Below, in pieces: positions 11,401-24,434 of a DNA stretch of 64,000 nucleotides. Source of the DNA: Rhododendron vialii. Its lineage: Eukaryota > Streptophyta > Magnoliopsida > Ericales > Ericaceae. The stretch is from the NCBI RefSeq assembly GCF_030253575.1, contig NC_080560.1, forward strand, positions 42,919,001-42,983,000, written 5' to 3'. The notes below the pieces were generated by a model. It was not told the origin of the DNA and searched no databases. It saw only the letters and a program-made list of their open reading frames with translations. The first letter of the stretch is position 1. Each line of letters opens with the position of its first letter. A program made the translations under genes and the position numbers.

Positions 11401-14400
11401 TTGCACTCATATAAAGCTGCCCTTTCGGGAAAACAAATCAAAGTTTTGTTGAATAATTGCTCACATTTTGTGTCTATAAAATTTGTGCATGTCGGGAATA
11501 TTAAAAGTAAATGTTTGTTGTGATCGTCATGGGTTCCAGGTCCTGTGGGAGATCGATGCTTCATAAGACATCTAAAGTGGAATTTTACCCACTTGGTGTG
11601 ATTGGTGCCATTGTCTCATGGAACTATCCATTCCATAATATACTGAATCCAATGCTGGCTGCAGTCTTTTCAGGAAATAGCATTGTGATAAAGGTATGTT
11701 ATGGTCTGAACAATGGGAATAACATTGAGTTAAGGTGCATAACTTCTTTGAATTAAGTTTCAGCTTCCAATCAATGTTTGTTCTGCTTTGTCTACTGAGA
11801 ATAATAGATATCACCTGTCAGTGTATTATGTCACACAACCAATGAGTTTCATTCAGCAGAAGTTTCTTTGAACAATGAAGAATCCTTTTTATGGTGATCC
11901 ATAAATTAATTTGAGAAATGACTGAAAAGTGAACCATCTGTGTGTGGGTTAGGTTTCTGAACATGCAAGTTGGTCTGGATGTTTCTACCTGCGCATAATC
12001 CAAGCAGCTCTTGCTACTGTTGGTGCTCCTGAAAATCTGGTTGACGTAATAACAGGGTATGGACTTGTGAGTTGGTTCTTCTCCTCTTTCATTATGTAGT
12101 TTCATTTCAACCATTTTTTTGTTTTTGACTTGTCTGCCTTATGAACTGTATTGCAGGTTTGCTGAAACAGGTCAAGCACTAGTGTCTTCAGTTGACAAGG
12201 TCATATTTGTTGGATCACCTGGTGTGGGGAGAATGGTAATGTCTTCCTTTGCCCTGCAGGATTTCAAATTTTCATGCTAAAGTTTCACTTCAGTTTTATC
12301 AGTATATGTTCATTCTACTGAGGCCTTAGGTATGACTGACCTGCAGCAAAAACTAGGAGGTGCTGTCCAGTGATTTATTTTGCTAAGGGACACCGTCTTC
12401 AATATTTAAAACCATCAACTCCAGCAAAATGGTCGTATTTTTTTTATTGAGACTCCCCTTATATTAAAGAGATTGTCAATTTTATAAAATTGAAAGACAG
12501 GTGATAAATTATTCTATGCACCTTTTGAATCACAAAGGATGTTAGTTTGATGTTTCTGTTGTGTTTGTATCTGCTGTATTCATGTGAGTCCCGAATTGAA
12601 TTTGTTTCTGCTTTGATTCATAAATTGATATGTTTTCATTGCTGCAGATAATGAGAAATGCTGCTGATACACTGACACCAGTTACGCTTGAGCTTGGTGG
12701 AAAAGATGCATTTATTGTTTGTGAAGATGTAGATGTACCTCATGTATGTATCATCACTACTTATGTGGGGGACTAAGTGGATCTAAAATTATGAACTAGA
12801 TATGTACTTTTTGATTTCATTACTTAATCCTTTTAAAAAAACTGAGTTGCAATTTTGAATGCCACGATGTTTGATAAAACGTCAAATAACATCTATATGT
12901 AGGTTGCACAAATTGCTGTAAGGGCTGCTCTGCAGTCAAGCGGACAGAATTGTGCTGGGGCAGAGAGGTTTTATGTCCATCGGGACGTTTATTCTTCATT
13001 CGTTGCTGAAGTAGTCAAAATTGTGAAATCGGTTACTGCTGTAAGTACATTTGACGCACGCTAATGTGAGATGTTTTTGCTTTCTTGATGGGGTCACATG
13101 AATTATGGTATGCAATTGACATTTGTATGAGTTCGGGTCTGGGATAAGAGACAACTAAACAAGCTTTGTAGGATATAGAAGTTGAGAGACTTGAAGTTGG
13201 CTAGATGTTACTCTGATTAGGACTATGTTGCCTGCCTTGCCAACTTATTTACTCTCTTTTTTACTATACCTGTCTCAGTGGTTGCGAGGGCATTGGAGAG
13301 TTTTTTAAGCATCATCTTATCGTTTGAAAGTAGGTATGCTTTTCCTTGGGAAGTGAGGGCCTGGGATTTTGAATGCTCAAGTTGTTTAATATCGTCTAGT
13401 TAATATTGTCAGTTTAAAAAAACATTGTCTAATAATGTCTGTTGAGGCAAATGGCTGTCAAAGAGAGTTCGTGGAGAGAGCAATCATGGACCTGATTTGA
13501 GGCTTTGCTATAGCTTTCCCACATCTCATTCTCATCAATATGCTTAACCCTGCATCATTGCCGTAAAGCCCATAACATGTAACTTGGATGTTATTTACTG
13601 CCGTCAGTCGCAATTCTTTGGTAAATACCTAATAATCTATCCATATAAAGAATGAGATACTTTTTAGAGAAAAAACAAAAATTCAAGTACTGTCCCACTT
13701 TGGACGTTATGGATTCTTGTACTTCAGATCTAAGGCTGGTGCAGCAAACCAAACCAAACCAAACTATTTCAGCTGCTTTTGGTGATGCTTGTCATTGGTA
13801 TTTTGAGGATATTTAACTTTTGCTATGCACTCTGTAGTTTAAATGTCGTAGATGCTGGAGGGTCAGAACAATATGATCACCTGTAACTTGTTAGTGCCTA
13901 ATTTCTGCCTATTCTTATGCAGGGCCCTCCACTGGTTGGTAAGTATGATATGGGAGCCATATGTATGCAAGAACATTCAGAAAAGCTTCAAAGCCTTGTA
14001 AATGATGCCTTAGACAAAGGTGCTGAAATTGTTGGTCGGGGAAGTGTTGGCAATATTGCAGGTGCTGTTGATCAGTACTTTCCTCCCACTGTAATAGTTA
14101 ATGTGACTCACAAGATGAAGTTGCTGCAGGAAGAGGTAGTTGAATTAGCCAGCAAACACCTTTTGTTGTAAAGACTTTATTGTCTTGTTTGGGGAAGCAT
14201 TTCATTTTCTTCGAACTTTTTTCATCTTTTTGTCTTAAATTATGTTTTGCGTGCTTGTTTTCTCCAGGATGTACTTACCTTAGTACTTCCAGAAAAATGC
14301 AGAACTTGTGTTTCTGGGGAATATAACATGATGGTTTGATTGTGTCCACATGAGCAATGAGCTGAATCTATTATTCACTTGCAGGCTTTTGGACCAATCA

Positions 14401-15512
14401 TGCCAATAATGCAATTCAGCTCGGACGAAGAAGCTGTAAAGCTCGCAAATGATTCAAAATATGGGCTTGGCTGTGCTGTGTTTTCTGGCAGTCAGCGTCG
14501 TGCCAAGAAGATAGCTTCCCAGATAGTCTGTGGAGTTGCTGCTATCAATGACTTTGCATCAAATTACATGTGTCAGGTAAACTTCTCTTTCAGAGGAGCC
14601 GAGCGAATTTTACTTTTTTTTTCTTCCTTGCAGGGGATTGTTAATTTGTTATTGTAACTGGTTGAGAAGCCACTGTTTAGGGCAATGCTCGAAGCTTAGG
14701 TTACCTAGGTTGGAAATGCATGCCTAAATGAGGGCAAACCTCTTCACTGCAAATAGTACTGTAATGCTCGGTCTTAACCCAATTGACCCCTGACAGCACT
14801 CATTGGACAAAACTAAAGCTGGATAGTGGTTTGAGTTTGCTTAAATACATTGACGGAATTAAGAGAATTTGTCAAGTTTTCTGCGTAAGCTAAGTTAGTT
14901 TTGGTGCGTGGTAATATTAAAGATTATACCATCTAGTTCGGCTATGAAAATGGGAGTAGAATCTGTAGATCATCTACTTCAGAGATAATTATAACCAATT
15001 TATCTAATGGGCTTGAAATGAGCAACTTGTTCGGTAATAGACTATATGCTTATGGTTCAAAAAGCTATGGGTGCTTCATCCTTCAGTTTGAAAGGAAGTC
15101 ATTGCATGTGCTGGCATAATGATGCATACTTTTTTCCCAGTCACTGCCATTTGGTGGTGTGAAAGAGAGTGGGTTTGGGAGATTTGCTGGCATAGAAGGA
15201 TTGCGAGCATGCTGTCTTGTGAAATCAGTCGTTGAGGATAGATGGTGGCCGTACATCAAAACTAAGATACCAAAGCCAATTCAGGTTAGCTTTGACAATT
15301 GCACTTCAATTTTGTAAGATTCCCTCAGAAGCTAATTGTATCTCTTTCAATGCCAGTACCCCGTTGCGGAGAATGGGTTTAAATTCCAAGAATCACTAGT
15401 AGAAGCTTTATATGGCCTAAATGTCTGGGACCGTCTGCGGGCGTTGGTCAATGTTTTAAAAATGCTTTCAGAACCAAATACTCGTCCCAGCCCGAGGAGA
15501 AGGACTGATTGA
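8451..15512 (+). CDS. ALDH22A1: Aldehyde dehydrogenase 22A1, 14 exons
   Basis: This is an NAD(P)-dependent aldehyde dehydrogenase of the plant ALDH22 family. Exons: 8451-8562, 8653-8696, 9627-9719, 10409-10536, 10862-10984, 11540-11693, 11953-12056, 12157-12235, 12648-12743, 12903-13040, 13923-14135, 14385-14576, 15141-15284, 15357-15512. All have GT-AG borders and phases that agree, giving 591 residues, close to Arabidopsis ALDH22A1 as recalled. Residues 3-24 form a hydrophobic segment ([20 protein letters not shown]), typical of this family and taken as a secretory-pathway anchor. The cofactor loop GSPGVG is at 272-277, the general-base Glu294 in LELGGKD and the catalytic Cys328 in [10 protein letters not shown]. 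No break is seen. A CT tract follows the exon 1 donor directly. The exon 1/2 junction codon reads ATG; the homologue has Val, so that border is slightly less sure. Confidence 0.95.
8565..8606. repeat. CT-rich tract at the start of ALDH22A1 intron 1
   Basis: Directly after the GT donor the intron is an imperfect CT/CCCT tract of about 40 bp, giving a polypyrimidine run at the 5' end of a very short intron (8563-8652). Confidence 0.85.
9202..9411. repeat. Diverged tandem duplication in ALDH22A1 intron 2
   Basis: Two units of about 110 bp (from about 9202 and 9314) share GGTGAATGA-CATTT, GCCAAGGAATCA, TCATTGAGC-AAACACTC and TAGTGTA. They resemble decayed MITE ends rather than coding sequence. 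Confidence 0.65.
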
Positions 15513-16418
15513 GGATGGCATGTCGTATGACATCATGTTTTTATTCTTATTTCTTTTCTTAGCTTGGTTTTGTTGTACTATTGCCACTCTTTCTCACTGC
15601 GGTAACTCCTCCAAGCTGACTTGTACATCCCAAGATGCTAATGCAGACAATTCGCAGTTGGTTTCTTTGACTGTTTCTCCAAGGAAATTATGTTTTGTCA
15701 AAGCACAATACTCATTCCTGAAATTGTGGTTTCGTCAATTTCGTATATTGTGCAAATGTGGTGTTTAGTTTTATCAGGTAAGTCAACTTTCTTTTTCGCA
15801 AGGATCCACTAGGTCATAACTCCCCAGTACATTAATTTGACCATTTAAGTTTTGCCATTTATGCAATACCCTATCCCACATCAAGGGGAGCTGATACATT
15901 TTTCCTGGATATGTTGAACTTAGGATTACACATTTGAGCCATATATAGTTTGTTACAGACAATGTCAGAGCAACACTGATTCTGTAGAGGCACCGCAGTA
16001 TGGTAGAGGAATAGAGGTCCTATGGCCGTGTGCCCTCTTAGGTTTTGCTCTGTGTAAGGGTGGTTGTCTCACACAGCTAGTCAGGAGAAGAAACTGGGCA
16101 ACATAGCGAACTTAAGGCAGCTCAAAGCAAGAAAATATGCCAATCCCGAAACTAGCATGTAAAAAATCTCTTCGATATTCATCAAAACCAAATTTCGTTC
16201 AATGGGCTAATACATTCTTGACTAGGGACAATGTCAAGATTTTAACCCAAGAAATTGTATTTCCTTATCTTTATAACTTGCTGGCTGTCAACAAAGGAAT
16301 ACAGGCATTCCATTTGGATTGGATTGAAATTTCTCATGGACTACATATACAATGCCTTGGCATCATACCTTTGTAAGCTTTTACATCAGAAAGTGATTGG
16401 CTGGTCCCATGCCAGGCG
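15513..16418. other. Convergent 3' intergenic region
   Basis: The ALDH22A1 stop and the stop of the minus-strand OB-fold gene face each other here. It is taken up by the two 3' untranslated regions; nothing else is recognised. Confidence 0.5.
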
Positions 16419-19400
16419 TTATTCGCACTTGAGTGCACGGGTAATTTCCCACATAACTTCATCACCATGTTCTTCAGTTAAGCTGCCACACCCTTGCCTC
16501 CTGCAGTTTACTAGGGCAACTGTGAACCTTTCATTCTCGAGTGCAGAAGGGTACATAATTTGTTCTTCCTGATATCAATGTATCCCAAGAAACTTGTTAG
16601 AAAGTAAAAAAAAAACTCAAAACTCAAGCGTAAGAATTTATTATGAAGCAAAAGAGACGCGCTTATTTATTGATGGTGATGCAGCTACAAAGATATTCCT
16701 TCGCACTCCAGTGTTTACACAACAGAAAAGGCTACTGAAAGAGTAGAGAGACGAATTAAGGAAGTAACCTCTCAACTTTTGGCAAAAAAAATAAAAAAAT
16801 AGCAGATAGAAGAATAATGACGAAAGCCAACATGGATATGAGCGAGAATGGACTAATTAAAAGGGAAGTGTGCATCAATATGCATCACCTGCAATTTAAA
16901 TTTGAGGACTACATGTAAGAGTAGTGTTCTCTTTTTTGCTTGGCATGAGTAGTGATTTTACTCATTATATCTGTAATTTTTTTTGCCAAATTTATTCCCT
17001 ACAAAACTGTGAAATCGGCCTTATGTTTGTTCAATTTTTCCTAGATGGATGCACATGAATGAAGGGGGGAAACAAGAGTGCAAACAGTCAAAAGGGGTTG
17101 TGAAAATCAATTATCTCTATCAATAGTTGTCAAGATTTTACATACCAATTACAAACAAAATTACATATTATGACTTACTTAATCACCGATTTCATTAAAA
17201 CCAAGCAAATAATGCTTTTAAAAGTTTGACAACGAACAAAATTCAACAAGGTCTAAATTGTTGCAAATATTGATGCGTTAACTACAAAGCTCAGTAACTC
17301 ATCTAGACATAGATTTACATTCCAGAAAAAACAGATAAAATGATGTTGAAGGCAGTAGTACCTCATGCAGTTCACAGAATTCATCAGGAGATATATGCAG
17401 CAATTCTGAAGCAGTGTGACCAGTGCACCATGCAAAAACTTTTGCACCCTCATCAGCAAGAGTTATCTTCAAGTGGAAAGTGCGCGCTACTTCAGCTTCA
17501 CAGCAACTTGAACGACAGAAGTGGCACTCAAAACTCCCACCAGGTGACTTGGTGACAAATTGACCACAAAGGGTATGTAAGAATCTTGTATTTACATGAC
17601 AATGTTCGATTTGGTCCAGCCAAACTCGACATATCTAGAATTAGGAAAAGTAAAAGAAAGAAATAGTGTCAGGAAGCAAGGGAGAACATAGTGAGTATAC
17701 TATGTGACAACTGGTAAATGAAAGAAGGTAAATGTGAGATGAGAAGTTTACATGAATTATCAATAAAACTACCTGAAATATTCCTGGAAATGAATTCACA
17801 TAAAATATCAGTACAACTACATGTCAATTAAACTGTTAGTGATTTACAAGTGTCTCCTATTGAGTTTTTTTTCCCACCTTTCATCCGCCCGCTTGCAGTA
17901 GGAAACAAGCACAAGCATAGAATACATGTCAAATTCTTAATGATCATTTATGCACAAGAGAGATAAAGATTAATGAAGTTGATACATAAACTTTGAGCCT
18001 CATACGCTGCAAACGTTTCATAGATCTTGATTTTGCCAGTTTCGATATATTGGTTGGGTGGAACAGAGATTTTGGTAGACCGTAAAATCATGGATGTATA
18101 TTGCAGTTTGTGAGACAGACCAACAAAATCTACACTTATGGACTAGGGTGGACCAGCCATAATGATTGACAGGTAGAAACACCTGAAACACAGAACAGGG
18201 TTTGCAACTTATTGTATGGTGTTATGAACTTTATGGAAGAACAAATGGACTACACATGACAGTAACCTAATACAGTAAAGTAGGAAGCAAAGAAACAGCA
18301 CTCCTTAAAAAATTCACACTGACGAACCAAAACTGAAATGTCAATAACAAACATACATGTGTGCTGCTACTCTGGATAGATAAATCAGAAAGGTATGATA
18401 ATTTGTGGAGACAGGACGAGTTTAGTAATGCTGGCAAACAACTAAGGTTAAAAAATGAAGCTCCACCATCATTCTCCACCCACAAGAGTTCAAGGCTGTC
18501 AAGAAAAAAAATTCAGTTAATGAGATGTCCAAATTTATCCTGCAAAAATAGGAGGGCAAAAATAGGAAGAAGAAAAAAGGGCCCTTGAAAATTAGAAAAG
18601 GAACAATTTCAGAGGATGATATACAAATTCAGAAAAGACTTGGGAGAAAACAAAATTATATATCTGCAGGAATATGTATATATTACAAGGACCCACTAAA
18701 ATATGGAATTTGCTCACCGTTTTCTGCTTGTCATGGAACAACTCAAGCCAGATACATACACACTGTGACCAAGGCCTACTCTCCCCAATGACCTGGGAAG
18801 GTTAATTTCAGGTGAGAGCTTTAAAAACGAACACATACTTTCTCAAAAGAATAATCATATTATGGCATGCAGGGAAATAATACATTAATGACTACCAAAA
18901 ATTAACAAAGTGCAGCTTAGCCCAAATTGCTCCAGTTGTATCTTCAATTCTCAAGGAAAAAACAACTTCTGCAGCGTCAGCTTCTCGATTGATGTCTGTA
19001 ACAACACCATACAAGCTGATGCTAGTCATCTTGTCCCGAAGATCAACCACAAATGTCTGCAAGACTTCAACATGTAAGGCAAGTCAATATAAATAAGAAA
19101 AACTAAACAGTGGGGATATCATATGACAACAATAGAGACTAAATGTGACTTGATGAGGGAATTTCAGAAATATTGTAATGATCATGGGCAGAACTGCAGA
19201 TAATACCTTTGACACAATGATAATATCATTAGCATGTTTACTTTGTATGCATTTCTTGTACCAAAGAGTACATACACTGATTCCTGACATTTCAAATGCA
19301 GCAATTGAACACCGTGGATGTCTTAAAATGATAAAATGGAAATGTGAAAATATGAGCTTAAGGTGTTCACATGGGGGCAAGAATCATACAAAAGTTTTCA

Positions 19401-22400
19401 GGTGTAATGCGTCTCTTATACACACAAGTTGATGGACCAGAAAAGTTGTTTAAAGGAATTAAAGAAATCAGAAAAACTAAAGAGATTTTCACCATATTTG
19501 AGTTTTAAAGATCACGACTTACTTGAAATGGATAATTACTGAAGTCAATGGATCCTTGAGAATCACAAGGCAAGATAACTTGAGAAACTTTGAGCCCCTG
19601 ACTAGGATCTAATGTACTCAAGAGCTTTGATCCTTGGTGCCGATTTTGAGTCAATGCTACAGATACCTGAGAAACAAAGAAGTCAGCTCCTCTGAAATCA
19701 AATGATTCTTGTATACGAAACACCATGACATACTTGTTCTTCATGTTGCATGAAAGGCACCAAATATAACTGTGTAGCACTGCCATATTCAAGACAAATT
19801 TCTCCGCATGTGTCCATAGTGGTGTCAACAGAACTTGTGACAAATGGTCTATCAAGAGCAAGCATACTCCCCACACTGTACGGGGGGGAAACGAAGCAAG
19901 AAAGTGAGATCAGGATGAGCATTTATGGCAGTGAGAGGATAGGAAATCACTGCACTATAATGGCCTACCCAAAAAGATTGGCAAGAAGGACCTGCTCGCC
20001 CCACAATAGAAATTTTACCCTGAAGCCATCATTATCGACAAGAATGATTTCTTTTCTTTGGACACCTCCATATTTTCCCTGAATTTCAAGTGACCCAATA
20101 GACGCGATCCTGCACATAATTTGGTAACAAGGTGTTAAAATGAAATCTTTCAATTACCCACTTTAGAAATGCTTCAATGAGAAACTTATGGGATTACAAA
20201 TACCCCCAAAAAAGTCTCAGGAAACTGTCGTACCTATGATAAAGAACTTACATATCCCATGCATACTCAGGTGATCTATTCTATTACATAGACTAATTTG
20301 GTCATGGCATAATGTTTACATTGACGTCAATATGAAAAGTTTTGTTACACAGTTTACTAATATGGCTGCAACTATCAATCAAAGATGGGTAAAAAATTGG
20401 ACTATACATTGGAAAAGTAACTTAGAAGTTAATTCTCTATGAAGTTCGTGGAGATGATGTACATCTTACCTTGCATAGAGTGAATAAGAGATCCCTTGAT
20501 TGACTGCATCAAGGGAAATGGAAGAAAAAGAATCAGAACAAAACTGCGCTGCTAGAAGCATGGCATCATCATCTTGATCCTGCATAAATGTGTAACCTTT
20601 GCATCAACGTTGAATAACATGTAGACTCCCTAGTCCCTTCTTATGAGATCGCGAAAATGTGAAGAAACCACCTACTAATGATAGAAGAAAAATTAAAAGA
20701 AGAAAGCTTGGAAAATACCTCATCTAAGAGTGTGACCAGATGTTCAGTTGGCAGAAGTCGAGGATTACCGGATCCTCCAGAGCCAGGTCGAAGGTAGCAT
20801 CCAGTAAGGAAAATCTCCCTTCCTTTCTTCAGAATCCCATTGCTAAGATCTGCCAAATTGTAAAATCTTCCATCGAGACAAAATGTAACACCTCATATTA
20901 GCATCACATACGAAAATGATTCAGCAGAGGTGCATTGCTGTAGCGGGTAAATACAGAAGCAACAAGGTGGCACCTAATAATGCATTCCAAAACCAGTACA
21001 GCCAAGGGTCCTGAGATTACTAGTATAGGATTTGTCTGCTGGGGTCCACATATAATTGGTGGAGTCCCAGACAATCTGTTTATCTACATGTATTTAGATT
21101 AGGATTGAGGGGTCATCCACAAGGAATCTAATACTCCCTCGGTTCCTAATTGTTAGTCAGTTATTCCGATGTTACAAAATTTTGGTCCTTGTCTAAAAAA
21201 GGAAATAGAAATTTGATGATTTTCAAAAATATCCCTCACAAGCAAGTATAAGTGTTAAAAGAAATGATGTCATTAAATTAGAATGTAAGTGCAATCATTA
21301 CATGTCTTGTTAAAATGTTGGAACTCCCAAAAGGGACCAACAATAAGGAACGGAGGGAGTATGTGTGAGGTTTATTATTTAATGGGAATAAGGTTCAACA
21401 TTTCCTTATGATTAATCTTTGAGTTTTGTACTTTTTTATAAATAGGGTTTTGAAGGAGTCTTGAGTGAGGTGAAGAAGATGCAAGGGAAAAAAATATAGA
21501 TGTAGGTATTGAGGCCGAACCATGTAAGCTGTGTTTCTCTTTCTTGTGTGTGTGCGTGTTTATTTTATGGGAACGTGAGTTGGTTTTATGAGATTTGAAT
21601 GGTTAATGCTTCCCAAATCCCAACACTCTCAATTATGCAACAAGCAATACAACTTGAAGGTCACCGGTGACATCATATGAGAGTTTCTATTATTTTGTAC
21701 TCACTTATTTTTATGAGCTGCGTTTTGATAACTTATAATCTCCTATAATTCTTGTGCTAAAATGACATACTTGAATAATAGTTCTAACACTTTCCTACAT
21801 CATTAAGACCTGCATCATGTATGCAATGGATTCATTCTCATAAAAGAAACAACAATAACCAATGTCCCTTCAAAATAGTAATGTGCCCAGAACAGCATAC
21901 GACAATTTACCTACGGTGGAGATACAGATCAATAGTGTTAGAGCTCCAAAAATCCCCCAAAGTAAGCATGTAGATATTTGTACCTGAAGGAGATATAAAA
22001 TGACAATCACCACATCTGACAATACAAACTGTTAAGTTACTAGTAATCTCAAAAGCTAGGGTGCCCTCGCGCTTATTGTACCCAGACGATGTGGGATACC
22101 GCTTCACACCCTTCCTCACGCGCAATGTGCTCACTCGGCAACACCTACCGCGTGTAGGCTAGAGACCTACTCATTTCTGGTACCTAGCTTTGATACCATG
22201 TTAAGTTACCAGTAATCCCAAAAACTTTAAGCTTTTAGGAAATGGGCCCAACAATGTGTATCAAGCTATTAAAAAATTACATCAAAATATTGTGCAGCAA
22301 TGCATGCATTATCATGCAGTAACAAATCAAAATGAACGCTTCAAGTGGTAGATACATTGGTTCTCTATAATACAACAGCAAATAGGCCTCACACGCATTT

Positions 22401-23657
22401 CAAAATTCCTGAAATTTCTATCACCTTTGCAACGTTTTTATTCCATTCACAGTTAAGGGGGACATGCTATGGAAATAAGAGATTTGACACACTTTAATTA
22501 ATCTATAACCTAAGTTACCTAACCAACACGACATGACATGCGCTGTTTATTATAGCACAAGCACCATCACCAATCAAGTTAATTTGAAGATCGTCCTTAG
22601 ATCGACAAAAACACAACTCAATTCAAGCAGTCAAAATTCACAACAATACTCAGACCTGCATACTATTATTCACCATAGAACAAAAAAATGAATGTAAGTA
22701 CCTGGAAGAAGAAAAGCATCAACAATAACAGCTTCGAGAACACTATTCAACGATAAGAAATTCTTCTCGTAAATAGAATCAATCGTGACAGTGTTCAGAA
22801 GCTTTGCTCTCTTATGTTTCTTCTTCAGCTCATTAATGCATTCTGGCCGTTTCCTCGAAGCACCAATCTTCTGCTGCTCATTCCACGCCTACACGAAAAC
22901 ACCACATCAAACATCCATAAAAGTAGTTGTTCAACCTTTGTTTGAAATCATAGCGAGCTTCAAAATGTGCTGAAGTTTAGTTTGTTTATGAGACAATATG
23001 ATCGCAAACAAGCTTTAATCGAGCGGAACGCAAGCTTATCTCAAATAGCTTGAATTATATTATATATGACAAGCCAGATGAGCTGAATAATAATAGGCTT
23101 AATAGCTTGTTCAAACTTGGCTTGAACGCTTAACGAGCTCCCAAAAAATGTTTGATTAAAAATTCAAACATTTTGGCTTATCATGTATAAGACATTCAAG
23201 CTACTCGAGATCGACTTATCATGTAGTGTCTTATTTGAGCTTGGCTTAAAAGCTTATCGAGCTTCAAAACAAAATTCAAGCTTGATTTGTTTACATATCT
23301 TGAACGAGCTTTAAACGAAGAACACGAGCTCGAGTAGATTGGTTCATCAATCAGCCCTACATAAGCGTTCATAAAAAGCGCAACGCAAATTGAGGAAAAA
23401 TCTACAACTGGACGAACCTGAGAGAGATCGGAGAGTAGAATCGCAGCGGTGACTCCGCTCGAATAAGCAGTGCACATTTTGAGAATCCGAGACGCGGTCC
23501 AGGACCAACCCGGCCCTATCGACTCGTCTTGGTCGGGCGATAACACCGACTTCGCGTAATCGATGAATAGAAGAAACGGATCTTCTTGTTCGTCCTCCAC
23601 TCGGTGGTCTATGTCCATAGCCGAATCTTCGTGATCATCGGTAATGGAGCTAGCCAT
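16419..23657 (-). CDS. OB-fold/zinc nucleic-acid-binding protein, RPA-like, 13 exons; shieldin-2-like candidate
   Basis: Exons from the 5' end: 23418-23657, 22702-22888, 21911-21983, 20719-20866, 20470-20579, 19969-20109, 19734-19875, 19523-19666, 18896-19056, 18718-18792, 18357-18495, 17362-17634, 16419-16568. Borders are GT-AG and phases close, giving 660 residues. Residues about 250-300 (ASIGSLEIQGKYGG, KEIILVDNDGFRVKFLLWGE) and 396-470 (SLYGVVTDIN, FSLRIEDTTGAIWAKLHF, GHSVYVSGL) read as OB folds. Residues 521-611 resemble the RPA1 C-terminal zinc OB fold, with Cys543, Cys557 and Cys560 (LCG, ECHFC), then FHLKITLADEGAKVFAWCTG. The series of OB folds with a terminal zinc fold suggests a single-stranded-DNA protein such as RPA1 or SHLD2/FAM35A; the paralogue assignment is inference. 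The gene is intact; introns 1 and 3 hold mobile elements. Confidence 0.85.
21134..21359. mobile_element. Stowaway-type MITE in intron 3 of the OB-fold gene
   Basis: The 226-bp element begins CTCCCTCGGTTCC and ends GGAACGGAGGGAG, with TA at 21132-21133 and 21360-21361. It belongs to the same superfamily as the copy at 3312 but its ends and interior differ. Confidence 0.92.
22030..22253 (-). mobile_element. Tiny LTR element relic (TRIM/SMART type)
   Basis: Read on the minus strand, a 55-bp terminal segment (22199-22253) begins TGTTGGGCCC and ends TAACTTAACA, and is followed at once by TGGTATCAAAGC, a near match to the initiator-Met tRNA primer-binding site. A second, diverged copy of the terminal end (ACTAGTAACTTAACA) closes the element at 22030, with about 150 bp between and no coding sequence. 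This fits the TRIM/SMART class. It is an eroded fossil inside an intron. Confidence 0.6.
23040..23359. mobile_element. Decayed AGCTTGAGC-rich hAT-type repeat in intron 1 of the OB-fold gene
   Basis: Many AGCTTG/CAAGCT and GAGCTCG words in both orientations, with the right end AATCAGCCCTA matching the TAGGGCTG terminus of the hAT-type elements at 43194 and 52946. No left end was identified. Confidence 0.5.
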
Positions 23658-23837
23658 TGTGTTCGGAGCAACGTTTAAAACCCTAATTTTCGAGATTTTT
23701 GAAGCGTTTGAGGTGAGTTATCGAAACCCTAGCTGGGGACGTGGAAAGGTTTGTGGCGGGGTTTTGTGGTGGCGGTGAATTTTTGTAAAGGTTAATTGAG
23801 CGGGAAAAATGTATTTCTTTTCTTTTTCTTTTTTTTT

Positions 23838-24161
23838 GGGCGCCGCTATTCGCAGCCCTCTATTTACTCCCGTAGCCCACTAAATTTCAGTAAATGATTG
23901 TTGAAAATCATAAATAATATTTCAGTAAATTGTTGTTGAAAACAAGATTATATTTCGGTAACTACATGTCGAAAATATGTTCAACTTTCGGTAAACAACT
24001 GCCGAACATGCATTTTCGGTAAACATCTGTTGAAAAAAATATTATATTTCGGTAATTGGATGCTGAAAATATATCTCAATTTCGGTAACTAATTGTCGAG
24101 TATAATTGAAAATTTTTAACGGGCTATGGGAGTAAATAGAGGGCTGCGAATAGCAGCGCCC
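23838..24161. mobile_element. MITE with about 41-bp inverted ends and an internal palindrome array
   Basis: The left end GGGCGCCGCTATTCGCAGCC and the right end GGCTGCGAATAGCAGCGCCC extend to inverted repeats of about 41 bp (with CTCTATTTACTCCC/GGGAGTAAATAGAG). The interior is a degenerate array of units of about 30 bp built on TTTCGGTAAn(6)GTCGAAAA-like words that are themselves partly palindromic. It lies in T runs about 180 bp upstream of the OB-fold gene start, so the target duplication cannot be read. Confidence 0.8.
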
Positions 24162-24434
24162 TTTTTTTTTTTTCCCTTTTTTGGGTTTAAGGAAAAAGGT
24201 ATTTCTGGTAAATTGCGTGTGCACCCCTTTAGGTTTGGGGAAATTTGGGAATTTCACTACTCAATTTCTTGGGGATTTTTTTTTGTGGTGGACCCCGCAG
24301 AATGTGCTGCGCGGAAGAGTGATGGTGCCCCGAGAACATTGAATGATTATGTTTGGTTTTGGAATTTTGTTTGAGGAAAAAATAAGAAGAACGGGGAATG
24401 AAATTAAATGGGCGAAGTTATACGTAGTGTTTAT

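Noticed and set aside
18899-19056. Exon 9 of the OB-fold gene ending at the GTTAAT donor instead of GTAGTC
   Set aside because: Using GTTAAT puts exon 10 out of phase; the GTAGTC donor at 18895 gives the continuous reading VNFWSLGRVGLGHSVYVSGL.
19505-20082. Continuous frames running through introns of the OB-fold gene
   Set aside because: They are exon sequence extended into introns or opposite-strand shadows; splice borders and phases define the real exons.
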